Source of the DNA: Megalobrama amblycephala
Lineage: Eukaryota > Chordata > Actinopteri > Cypriniformes > Xenocyprididae
Direction of reading: 5' to 3'
NCBI RefSeq assembly: GCF_018812025.1
Contig: NC_063044.1
Location: 44,545,330-44,609,329 of the forward strand
DNA: 64,000 bases
Below the pieces are notes generated by a model, which searched no databases, was not told the DNA's origin, and saw nothing but the letters and a program-made list of their open reading frames with translations. Numbering within the stretch: position 1 is the stretch's first letter; each line of letters begins with the position of its first letter. Position numbers and translations under genes: made by a program. Positions 33,322-45,700 of this stretch are shown here, piece after piece.

Positions 33322-35510
33322 TTGAAATACTGCTACAGCTAACAACAACACAAACTTAAACAACATAAAAGCTAATTTAAAATATGAATAAATACTATAA
33401 ATAATACTAAAATAACACTGGTTAGATGTCAGTGTCATCTTAAAATTCAGCAAAATTTTGACTCCCAAAATTATATAGCTATCACATATCAGTTTGCTGG
33501 TGGTTACACTCAAGGGCAAAAATAAGTATAAAGCATGCAACCTATATGTTAAACAGCTTTAAGAAGTATTATGATAGGATGACTAAGTCTCTCTAAGCAG
33601 GGATACCCATTTACAACTTAAGAGATTGGACAATGTAAGCCAGCTGTTGAAACATCCAGCTGTTCCTGAATATTCCTACCATCATGTGCACACTGCAGAA
33701 CACAGATGGAACTACAGCCACATCAAAGAGACAAACAACAGACTGTCATGGAGCAATAACTGTCACAGCACAGCACAGCCACTTCACACACTACACCATA
33801 TGGCAAACTCATCATCTTGAAAGTAGAAAAATTAAATGTTTGCATGTGATAACAACGCATTTTATTAAGCATAAAAATATGTTTATATTATATGAATGTG
33901 TATGTAACGTATTTATTGTTAAATGTTGTTGAGTGTTGACCCGTTTGTGTGTTATGCAATGAGTGGCCAGCAGGGGGCACTCAAACTGCACGTGTTGCAG
34001 CAGTTGTGGCCTCGAATAGAAAAGTCGACATTAATCTGCAGTGTTTTCTACACTGGAGGGTGTGGTTTGTATAAAACAACCAGAAATGTCTAATGACTAT
34101 AATATATCCATATAATATCACAATGCACCTTCATTGTTAAATCTGACTCAGTCTATCAATCAATGACATTGAAATTACATTTAAACTCTGTGTCTGTCAG
34201 TTTTGTGTCAGTAAGACAGATACAGTCTCTGAAGAGATAAAAGTCTGTTCAGTTGTTGCATGTAGAGGTTCTTTTGAAGAGATTTATAAAAAATGTCCTC
34301 ATAAAGAAAGAATTTTACTCATTAGTCAATGCAGTAGTCAATTCTGAATTATCGAACCGATAAATTGCTTTTGAAAAATGCGTGTCCCTGCAGAAGACTT
34401 TAGGGCTTGGTAATATTGTCTGGAAATTAACATTTTTTAATTATTCTGTCCTTGTTTTTCTGTTTAAATCTTGAAAACAACTTGGTTTATTAAAATTAAC
34501 ATGCCAAATGCTTAGTATAATTGCCCTTATACAGCCATGACACACACAAAATAATATTATGGATTCACTAGCCTGTTAAGACAATTATCCACCTAAAGCA
34601 TTAGATTATCAAGAGGAAATAGAGAGGTGTAAAATTCATTCATTTTCTCTGCACACTCTAACTCAGGCTGTGGTGAATTTCTCGACATGAGTTCGGTTGT
34701 TTATACAGTTTTGTCTGACAGTAATTTAGAGACAGATTGCGATCAATAACAGAAAACCTTGGATGTGACGAACTCTGTCTGCACTTTTACCACAGACTAA
34801 AAGTAGTTCCCTTTATCATTACACTCAAGTTGCACCATGTTTTTTTTTTTTTTTTTTTGGATCATTACAGAATGTTGAAATGTTAACACATCACTGAAAT
34901 AAGAATAAGCCATGCAATGTTCAATTTTACTGTAATTTAAGAAATGTTCAAACACATGTATCAAATATGTTAGGCTTTATTTTGAGCCCATTGCTTACTA
35001 ATATGATTTCTACAACTCAGAGAAATATGTAAATCTGGATTAATCCTTCTTTATAAAGACATGGTGTGATTTCAGAAGGGTTCACAGTTTTATGGTCCTC
35101 TGTCACAGCTTCACAGTTTCATCCCCCTAAATTAATACCCATAACACAAGCTCATGAAATAACAAAGATGCACTGCAATAAACAAGAGCTTGACACTTGG
35201 GCAGTTACATTTTTTTTTTTAAATGCTTACTGATGTGAAAATTGTGCCAATGTTGTAAATTATGGTATTTTTTGTGGTAAAAATCTCTTAGTACTAATAT
35301 CAGACCATCAAAAGTGCACATTTCAGCATATTTTCAATTGTGTTAGGACAATACACAAAATCACAAAGTATTGTAACAAACAAAGTGTTTCATCTTTAAA
35401 AATGTTTAATCCACAGTCATTCCCTTTCATAAAGCTCTTACTATTAAACTTTTCATTTGCATATCTTCTTGTTCAGTTTAATACATTTGTCTGTTATTAT
35501 TATACTGATC
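33322..35510. other. Intergenic DNA, no gene recognised
   Basis: About 2.2 kb of mostly A/T-rich sequence with poly-T runs near 34840 and 35210. Short open frames (for example 33626-33820) show no domain. A GC-richer island at 33950-34025 holds CAGCAGGGGGCAC, which resembles a CTCF core on one strand; this is only a motif observation. Confidence 0.4.
33966..33980 (+). promoter_or_regulatory. Possible CTCF-type motif
   Basis: GGCCAGCAGGGGGCACT at 33965-33981 closely matches the CTCF core (CCAGCAGGGGGCGC) apart from one base. It lies between cdk5r1 and itga3. Single-motif evidence only. Confidence 0.4.
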
Positions 35511-35879
35511 TTAAAGGTGCTAAAGAGGACTTGGCTTGTCAATCACTGCCATGACGTTCCTTGTGAGAGACGTGCGCGGCTGCGCGCTCCAGTAACTTTC
35601 CACACTCCACAGGCGCCGCATGCAATGTTTTTGTCAGGAGACAGGAGTAACAACTGCAGATTATGAGTTACCTGCGGTGAGTCCGACATAATGAATCCAC
35701 TAACACGACACAGCGAATGCCGGTGGTAAACAATACGAGTGTTTACGAGTTTTGGGAGGCGTTCCTTTGAAATGAGCTGTGAAAGAGGGGGGTTGTTCTT
35801 ACGCATGCGCTCATTTCAAAAACTCACTAACAGTCTTTGGTTTCTCAGTCGATGAAAAAATCCTCTCTATCACCTTTAA
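35511..35879. mobile_element. TTAA-flanked MITE (family E)
   Basis: Left end TTAAAGGTGCTAAAGAGGA, right end TCCTCTCTATCACCTTTAA: a terminal inverted repeat of about 19 bp bordered by TTAA. The 369 bp interior is GC-richer than its surroundings and has no gene. Confidence 0.7.
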
Positions 35880-36990
35880 TGGTTAATCAATGAATCGTTT
35901 GGTACATCTATAGATTTCTATAGACAGATTCTATAGATATTGTTTCTACAGAATCTATGTTCTCATTGTTCTCATTACATATTACAATGATGTTGTGTTT
36001 TGGAAAAAAAGAGTATTATGTGGACTAAAATATGTAGAAATGTAATGAAAGCATGAGATCAGGTTTTGAAAGAATGACTAGTTGTGTTATGAGTGTGATC
36101 AGTTTGGATTTTTGTACTAAGAGTTTTGAAAATGTACACCTTGTGGAAATAGTACCAAGGTGAATAAAAAAACGAATGTGCTTTGTTAACGTGATTTCTC
36201 TTATAATTAATATTATGCGACAGTATCAAATTTCGTATGTAATATTCAAACTAAGTGAATAAATCCTTGAGTTAAAGGTATTTTGAAATGAATTTCTTTT
36301 ATACTAGCTCTGCTTTTATCTCAACATGACAACAAAACGCGGGTACGTTATCTATGACTTACACTCGTCTATACCCTCAGAATTCACAGAGATCTGAAGC
36401 ATCTGCCTAGACTAGGCTCTCAAAACTATCAGAAAATCTGCCATGTACTTTTGTAAAAAAAAACATGTTCGTAATGCTACGTGATCTTGCATGTTGAGAC
36501 AAGTGAGTAAATCAAGCAGCCTTTACATGGCATGTTCTGATTCTAATCACTGACTGTGTATCCCGAGGACACCTAACAAGAAAGAATAAACCCACTGAGT
36601 CTAATTAGTGTTTGTTGACATGGTGATATGTAAGGACATTTTAGTGAGGTTAACAGATGAATGTTTTACAACATGAGCACATAATGTTGTTGAGTGTATT
36701 TCAAACATTATAAAACATGACAAATAATTACAGCAGATAAAACACCAATCTGATCCAGATCTCTGGAATAACAGAAATTACTCGATTCTGACAGACATAG
36801 ACATACATTCCCATGGCACATGCACACTGGCCTTATTGGATCAGTAGCCTGGAGCAAGCTTGAGAGAAAATGTGAATGTATGTGGAGGGCTGATAACTCA
36901 GGTGAATAATAAGTGAAACTTGGGCATCTAAGAGGACTCTTAAGTTGGGATACAGATCTCCAAGCATTAGTTACAAGCAACTGTATTTAC
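35880..36990. other. Intergenic DNA, nothing recognised
   Basis: About 1.1 kb of A/T-rich DNA. The minus-strand frame at 36980-36708 (90 codons) has no recognisable motif. Confidence 0.45.
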
Positions 36991-36993
36991 AGC

Positions 36994-37331
36994 CTTAAAG
37001 TCGGCATGAAACTGAAGGCGCGATAGTGTTTCTTTCCCTAATTCGATGTGCATATCTGAAAAACGGCTTCTCGAACAAGAAAAATGGGTGGGACTTGATT
37101 TTGTTCATGGGGAATGATTGGATGGTTCAAATTTGTGACAGGTTGTCCCACCCTCGTGCCAGTAAACACATTATCAGAGAGGAGAAGAGATGTTGCTGCA
37201 AAAGGGAGGGAAAGTTATTTTGATTAAAGATTACAAGGGCGTGTGTATTGTGCATGGATAAATCATTTATAATAAATAATTTCATAAAAAACAAGAATTG
37301 TCCATTTTGATTTCGTGGTGACTTTGAAGGT
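36994..37331. mobile_element. Possible MITE with AAAGTCGGCATGAAA / TTTCGTGGTGACTTT ends
   Basis: The two ends form an imperfect inverted repeat of about 15 bp. The 338 bp interior has no gene. This end type is common among fish short DNA elements. Family is not assigned. Confidence 0.45.
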
Positions 37332-37525
37332 TGTTTTTCGAATTTATTGCAATTGTAGTTACAATTTAAGATGGACCAGTTTGTAGACCCGCTTGAAACC
37401 AGCTACCATGCTAACATACCAGCATAAGCTGGATTTTCCAGCAGGGAAAGAAATGTTTTTTACAGCTACAAGTTGTGTTATTCAGCTCACACAGGCATTC
37501 AAAGTAATTTACTGATCTTAGAATA

Positions 37526-38560
37526 AAGGTGCAGTAAGCAATTTCTGAGAAACGCTGTTGAAAGTGGATTGGACTGAGCAGCACATCACACAGCCAATCA
37601 GCAGTAGGGGGCGTGTCCACTCATGATGGGGGAGGAGAGAGAGTGAGCGAAAAGGGAGATGTGATGAAACACTGTAGAAAGAGAGATGGCTGAGAGACAT
37701 TACAAAAGAGCTGAGCTCAGAGGAATATCACTGGAAAAAGAAGGGTAGTGATCAGGCAAAAGCTTTATGGGACTTGTGTTATTATTAGAAAAGCTTTCCA
37801 TAGCTGGAGAGACGTAAGTGGGAAGGCCTGAAAACCTCAACAGAGGTTGCGTTGTTTCTGCTCCATAACATTAACATTGTAACACTGGTTTTGCACAGTA
37901 ACACAGTAATATGGGTTTTACTGTTTCACAGAACCAAGATATGCTGTTGTTGTAAAGTTAGCTCTAGTAACAGGACAGTTTTGAGTGTATGATAAAAGTT
38001 TTGTTCGACTTGAAGCAGCGCTGTGCAGACTGATTGACTGATCGATCAAAGTTCCACGAGAACAAGAGTGATTCAAAAGCATACAGAGCTGTCTGCTCTC
38101 TAAAGGTGCATTCACACTACTAGTGACATGCAACAACAAAGTGACACAATCCCATTCATTTCAATGGAAAGCTGGCGATTTCCGGCGACATGAGCATCAG
38201 TGACAATTGGCGACCAGATAAGGCGTGTCCAGCGATGCGACAAAGTTGAGATCTGTATAACTTAATGCAAATGAAGTAGGAGTGAACAATAGGAGTGAAG
38301 TCAGCGGAGCACCCTTGATCCGTCGCTTTTCAGTGCCGAGGGAAGACCAAGGAGAAGCTCATTTTAGCATTCAGCAACAGTCCTATAATTTATATGTCTC
38401 CATGTACATACGGTGGTACTCGTCATCCTGACTCCAAACCCAAATGATTTTGTAAGCCCATATAGACCGCATTTGCCCTTTTGCTGCAGATAAATAGCTG
38501 CGATGGCAAAGGGCACTCAATGTTTCTTGTTCATCTTTTTATGTACTGATTCCATTTAGA
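37526..38560. repeat. Fish dispersed repeat fragments
   Basis: Two starts of the type TAAAGGTGCAGTAAGC (37526) and TAAAGGTGCATTCACAC (38102) resemble the edges of dispersed fish DNA repeats. Right-hand ends were not located. No gene was seen. Confidence 0.35.
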
Positions 38561-38561
38561 C

Positions 38562-39037
38562 TTCAGGAAGCTTCAGAGCATAAATGAATCAGTGTGTCGA
38601 ATCCGCAGTTCGGAGCGCCAAAGTCACGTGATTTCAGCAGTTTGGCGGTTTGACACGCGATCTGAATCATGATTCGACACACTGATTCATTTGTGCTCCG
38701 AAGCTTCCTGAAGCAGTGTTTTGAAATCGGCCATCACTAAATAAGTCGTTATTTTGTTTTTTTTTTGGCGCTCCAAAAATATTCTCGACGCTTTATAATA
38801 TTAATATTGAACCACTGTACTCACATGAACCGATTTAAATATGTTTTTAGTACATTAATGGATTTTGAGAGAGGAAATGTCATTGCTGGCTATGCAGGCC
38901 TCACTGAGCCATCGGATTTCATCAAAAATATCTTAATTTGTGTTCTGAAGATGAATTAATGTCTTATGGGTGTAAAACGGCATGAGGGTGAGTAATTAAT
39001 GACAGAATTTTCATTTTTGGGTGAACTAACCCTTTAA
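38562..39037. mobile_element. Family C TTAA MITE, right half
   Basis: Starts within the centre of the family (CTTCAGGAAGCTTCAGAGC) and runs to GGTGAACTAACCCTTTAA. The left arm is missing. Lies 660 bp upstream of the itga3 start. Confidence 0.8.
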
Positions 39038-39499
39038 GACTCAGTAGAAAATGTTAAAAGAAAAAGTATAAACACGTTTGAACATTGACTGTAATTTTAA
39101 TTTCACTTTTTTATTGTTTCATTCTGCTTTCTATAGATGGATATCATAAGATGAATTACCATTATTTTATTATTTTATTCTGTTGACAGCGCTAGCTTTT
39201 AACATTAACAAAATCTGCAGTCTTGTAAAAATGTTGTCTCTCCTTCCTTGCAGTGCAGATGTAGTCAAGAATAGACTGTACCTTGGCTGCATCTTTAGAG
39301 TCAGTGGGTAGAACAATTAAACAATAAAAGCCATATTTCAAACAACATGTTTTCTTTACAATATTATATTGAAACACATTTATAACGTCTTTCTAATTTT
39401 TCATACATGAAAATATACAGGAAATATTTTATATTAAAAAGTTTGAAAAGCCCTTTTCTAGACATTATAACAGAACGCAACTGTGATGTAGTCTAGCAC

Positions 39500-39701
39500 G
39501 TATAAATCCGTCCTCTAACAAGGCTCTAGATTTCAATGCCCTCCAGTCAGGTTTTCACCGAGCATCCCGGAAGAATGACGAATATGAACAATCATTTCAC
39601 AGCGTCTGACAAATCCGCTCCTGTTCAGACTGTGATAGACTCATCTCCCTCCGCTCTCTGTTCCTGTCTCGCCAAAAACTTCGCAGAGACTATTAGAAAA
39701 A
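39500..39701 (+). promoter_or_regulatory. itga3: itga3 5'UTR and proximal promoter
   Basis: This is unique sequence directly upstream of the itga3 ATG, free of recognised repeats. It contains one upstream ATG (39536) opening a 65-codon frame that overlaps the itga3 start out of frame and ends at 39733. That frame could be an upstream ORF if transcription starts far enough left. The context of the main ATG is AAAAAATGA, with A at -3. No TATA box was identified with confidence. Confidence 0.35.
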
Positions 39702-42700
39702 ATGAATGTATTTTACCGCCACGGGCTCAGTAAAAACACGGTTGTTTTCGTTTTTGTGTTGAGCGCCGCTCGTTGCTGTCAAGCGTATAACTTGGATGTG
39801 AGGTTTCCAGTCGTCAAAGAGGGAAAAACAGTTGGCAGTTTGTTTGGATTTTCTGTTGCACTTCACGAGCAGGTCGTCGGAGAGAAGAGACACCTGTAAG
39901 TATATTATTTCAGTATCAATTTCCTGACCTCATGTCAAATGGCAGGAGAAGGACAAGATCTTCTCACGGATGTGCACCTGTTGAGCGTTTGATCTTTGCA
40001 TTGACGTTGTTTTATAAAGAAGTTACTTTTATAGGGATTTAGGTCAGTCACGCCTTTTCGCCCGCATCTGTTATGGACGAATACATGACAAATGCAATTT
40101 AAACGGAAAATTACCTGAATGCATGATTTTTTTTTATATGATGATCATGTTTTTTTCATTTTTGGATTAAAGAGATAGTTCACCCCAAAATTAAAATGTT
40201 GTCATCATTTACTCACTCTTAAGTTGTTCCAAACCTGTATGAGTTTCTGAACACAAAAGAAGATATTTTAAAGAATGCCAAAAAACAAACAGTTGATGGA
40301 CCCCACTGACTTTCATAATATATTTTTTTTCTCCATACTGTGCGAGTCAATGGGGTCCATCAACTGTTTAATTACCCATATTCTTCTAAATATCTTCTTA
40401 TGTATTCAGCAGAAGAAAGAAACAACTTGAGGACGAGTAAATGATGACAGAATTTTCATTTTTTGGTGAACTATCCCTTTAAAAGTCATTTTATGGTTTA
40501 AGGGTTTAAAGTTAAAAAAAAAGTAGGCGGTGTAATTGTTGCCCAAACAAATCTTATTACTACTACAGTGTGCAAACTATGTTCTTTTCTGTTGTGTCTT
40601 GATTCTATGAAGATTGAAAAGCCTGAAAACATTATGTATGCCATCGTACATGTCTGAATGTTTTGGTAGATTTTTTTTTTAAATGCTCTCATCTTCTTGT
40701 TTCAGTTTTTGTGGCATTGAATTAACTCAAGTAACTCAGGTAAATGATTAACACGAAAGCTCCATTTCACAAGAGGATATGAAACCATGATAAGACCTGC
40801 TGTTCTGTGACTGGCAAGGGCTGGGCAGGTCATGCACCCGCTTGTCTAATGTTTTATAGCCATTATGGTTGCTACAACAAATTTCACCTTCATTGTTCTA
40901 AAAAGCACTAGCATATAATGCCCCCTTTACAAGATGTAATATAAGTCTCCAGAATGTGTCTGTGAAGTTTCAGCTCAAAATACCCCACAGATCATTTATT
41001 ATAGCTTTGGCAAATTTGCCCCTATTTGGGTGAGAGCAAAAACACATAGTTTTTGTGTGTGTCCCTTTAAATGCAAATGAACTGCTCCCCGCCCCCTTTC
41101 CAGAAGAGGGTGGAGCTTTAACAGCTCGCGCTTAGTTTGCTCAACAACAAAAAAGCTGGAGAATCTCACGCAGCCAAAATGAGGATTGTCAGTAACGGTG
41201 TTCAGCCTTACATTATTCAAACCGGAGTCGGACACTGATGGAGAGACTCAGGAAGAAGTTACAACTTTTAGAATCCAACTGGACATTTCTGAATGGTTAG
41301 TGAAGAAATTTATGTAGTTGCTGTGGAGTTGATTCAACTCATCGACTAGCATGTGCCGTCATGTTAATCTTTTGTGCAAATCCAGCATTTAATTGACCCT
41401 CGTTTGTGAAGAAGTTCACTCTACTACGACAACTCTTCCTTTTCTCTAAAGCAGCCCAACATGGCCTCACCCCCTTTGTTGTGTGTTCTCGGAGGCAGGG
41501 TTATGTCAATTTAGTGGTTTGTGATGTCTCCAACCAAGGAAGAAGCTCATTGTAATCCCTACCAGCCATTTGTTGTAGTCCTAAAAAATCGATTTCTGTA
41601 AAATTTCCCTTTGCATTGAACTCGACGTATAACTTTGCAGATGTTGTTTATACTCAAACAGCAACGTTACTCTAAAGTTAAAAAAGTTAAATCATAATCA
41701 AGCACCCCTTTAATGTAGTAATGTATTGATGAATGAAAGTCCTGATGGATGAGCAAAGAGTCAGGAATAACATCTCTGAAATGAGCATAATAACCGAATA
41801 AATGAAACAAAAGAACTAGATGTTAGTTGAGGCCTTCTGAGTTGTACACATTGACCAATTACCCCCTGCTGTAGTCAATTATAAACCAGCTGATCATTTA
41901 TAGTCAGTAAGTTCCTCTGAGACCCATTTGCTGATGACTGAAGCAATAGATTTTTGCTTTGTAGTTCACTTATTAATGATTCTCTCTAAATGAATGGGAG
42001 ATTATGAGTGCTGTGAGACCTGTATCACCAGCCTCACAAGGCAATAACTAGTACGGAGCCGTCCAGTGAGTTAGCATGCAAGAAGACTGAACTCAACAAC
42101 AATATAAAATTATCTGCAGTCTAACGCCTATAAATTCATTTTATAGTGTGGCATAGAATCTTTTTTGAAAGATGCTCAGTGGGAGGTAGTTGAAAAACAC
42201 CACCTTTGCAGAAAATGTGGGTTAGTGCAGGTTTGCACACAATGCATCCTCTTCATATCCCCAGGAAATAAGAATTCCACAGATTTCACAACGAAAGCCA
42301 GCCGCGTAACTGCATTGACTCACGCAGGCTGATATAACGCCCTTCGCAACATACAGCCCAACTGAAAAAGCTGAAAAAGAAAAACAGCATTTGAGCATAT
42401 AAACAATAAATGTGACCATAACAGAGCAAAATAACAATTTGTGGCTCAGGCAAAATACATTGTGGCTTTTATTTTAAAACAGAGGTATTGCTGAAGCATG
42501 TTAATTGCTGACAGATATAAATGGTGCCATAACAGAAACACCCTGACTTTTCAATTTAGTCGAATGAAGGAGCAACAAAGTAGCATTTTATAAACATGTT
42601 GAAAACCACAACACATTATAGACTCTTATACAGTATATAAAGGCCTAAAGCAATATACACAATGAAACCACAAATCTATCCAATCTTAAAACATGTCTCA

Positions 42701-45700
42701 TGTTATATCGGTGTGATTTCTGCAAGCACAAAGGAGATATTCTAATTGTCTTTGATTTGATTTTATAATGCTTTGATTTGACGGTGTAGGACACACGATG
42801 GACATAGAACGAGGTAAAGCAGACTAAATTAATCGTAAAACATGTCTCTTCATTGTTAACAGATGTAAGAAACCATACCACAAGAGAGTAGTGGTGTCTG
42901 AACTGGCTCATTTCTCTCCGCGGTCTGTGAATGTTTTAGTCTCAAAAGCAGTGTGGTGTAAATGTTTGCTTCGACTAAAGTTCAAACAAAGGAAAAACAG
43001 ATTCAGTGTTTGTCTCTGCCCTTGTCATTGTCCTAGAGGACTCATCCCAAGCTAATGTGAAGCTGTCTGTGTTGCTAAATAAATTTCCTGGAGACTTCCT
43101 GATTGCCTGTCATTGAACTTTTGAGGAAGAGCACTGCATTTGTCTCCTTCCCTGCATCTTCATGGTTGATGCTGATTTAAAATGGAAAAGAAAGCTCTTA
43201 AATTATTGTGGAAACAGCTGTGTTTTTGTAGTAAGGGTTAGGATTTTAATTTGTCGTTTGGAGGAGTTTGCTTTTACATATTGAGAAAACAATTCCCTGC
43301 CCCCGGTTTATGATTTATGTACGAAAAACCTGAGGTCCTCCTGATCTTATCTGCACTGACAAAGGACAATTTGAGAACGAGATCTAGTTGCGATGATATT
43401 AATTGGACTGGCTAGACATTCATCATCTTGTCGAATACATAAATGACTGGCTCAGTGACACACAAGGAAGTCCTGTATGTTCTGTCTTCCTGTGGTCTGA
43501 CCTGTGGTCATTTTTCTCATGCACGCTCATAGACTAATAACCAGTTTCCTTCCTTTGACGGCTTTAGCTCCTTTAGCGCTGCTGGTTTGCTAAAAGTTTA
43601 GTGCAGTTATCAGATCCTCATGACCACAGGTGACATCTCATCATGTTTAAGTTCTCTGGGAAACCACAAGCTGAAATTCTCACACATGAGCTCCGGCTAT
43701 CAGCTGAACAACTGCAGTGAATACCTACGTGGTGATGACTTTAGCCTGTCAGAAGATACATAGCAAAGTCAGCATGTGTAAATGGTAGAAATGGGTAAAA
43801 GTATATCTGCTGTCTTTGTTTGATCTGCTAGTCTCCCAGGATGACTTGATCTTGGTCAATCATTATGGACTTTTTATTAGCTGATGCTGATATAAAGTGC
43901 AGGGTTGAGCTATGGCTGATCATAACAGCTGAACACTGTGATGGTTTTTTGAAACATGCTGTTGAGGAAATAACATTGTTTCTCTCCATGTTCTCACCTG
44001 TAGTTCCTCTATTGCAGTACTGTCCCATTATTCAAAACTACACACAAACCTTTCGTGGTTCATAGTTCTATGTGAGTGTTCTGCTTTTGTGAGGCATTAA
44101 TAGATGTTATGCTATAGCATGAATTCAGATATGGCAATTAATGACCGACAAACAGAACTATGTTTAAATGGTTAATTCACCCCAAAATGAAAATTCAGTC
44201 ATTAATTACTCATCTTCAGAACACAATTTAAGATATTTTTGATGAAATCGGAGAGCTTTCTGTCTCTCCATTGACAGCTACGCAACTACAACTTTGAAGC
44301 CCCAGAAAGCTCTCATGAAAGCATGTCAGAGATTCATATTTTTTAAATAAAGTGGTAAATTATGTTTTCTTTTTTTGTGCAAACAAATTGAGGTTAAACT
44401 ACTTGTGGTAGTTGCGTAGCTGTCAATGGAGAGACAGAAAGCTCTCAGATTTCTTTAAAAAGATCTTCATTTGTGTTCTGAAAATGATGAAAGTCTTACA
44501 GGTGTGGAACAACATGAGAGTGAGTAATTAATGACAGAATTTCATTTTGCGGTGAACTAACCCCTTAACAGTAACTCTGTCATATATCTAAGAACTGCTA
44601 AGTCATTTCAGCTCACCATTGGTGGACACTAGCACGCTGATGCACTGCTTGGCTATTCAATTAGAGGGCCGCAACCAACTGTTGTATAATTATATTCCAT
44701 TCATGTATCTGTAATCACAGTGTTGAAAACTGTTGCACACTGCAACTTTTCCTGAAAGTTCTAAAATTAGGCCAAACATATATATGAAGTGAATTTCCTG
44801 TGTGACTTCCTGTCTGTTTGAGTTGTCTGAAACAGCTGTGGTTCACAACTGTAGGTGTCAGATAAGTCTGTTGTCTGTCTGAACACTTGAAATAGATGCT
44901 GTGAAATAGATTCATCTCAGCTGAACAGATATTTCAAAGCTGTATACCCAAATTGGTGTTTAATGCTCTTTTACATGTAGCAAAACTTGAGAGTGTGCCA
45001 AATTATTGTTAATGTTTAATTGCGAACATGCATGCCCTTTCTTCAAGACTTGCACCATGGCTGTGTCCGAAAACTTAGGCATCTGACTTGTTGCCTCACT
45101 GCCTTATCAGGCAGCATTTGTGCATGAAGGTACCTCACAAATCAGTGTTACGTGTTAATGATCTTTTGCAATAACCAAGTGAAAATTTAATTGCTACAAT
45201 AGTAATTTCTTGCTAGATATTACATCAAAAGTGGAAACATTTGTGTAAAATGTAAATTTACACAGAAACTGATTACCAACTGCAGCTTCCAGATGACATC
45301 TTTCTTTTTTTCTTTTATTTCTTTTTTTTTTTTTTAGCTCAGCTGTCTCGTAATAGAAAGCACAGGATTGTGGGAAATCAAAAGCAGCGAAGGATACATC
45401 TATGCTGACTTGAAAAATAGATCAGATGAAGGTATCTCAGGAGACAGGAAGTGAAGCTAACTTTGGGTTCGGATGTGCGTTGATGCCTTCCTACCTTGAA
45501 ATGCATGTCTAGAAGCGAGTCATGTGATGTAATAATCATCTCCCTGATATAATAATCTCCCATAATAATCAACAAAACTATAAGTTACATTTATAGTATT
45601 ATAAATGTATTTATAATACTTATATACTTTAAACTAGTTATAAAATATTATTATGGTGATTGAGTTATCAACTGAATAGGATAGGAACTATGAAAACTTT

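Noticed and set aside
39192..39377. Minus-strand frame with the stretch LPTDSKDAAKVQSILDY
   Set aside because: The stretch looks protein-like, but no acceptor precedes it and I could not link it to a family or neighbouring exon. A search against fish proteins would decide.
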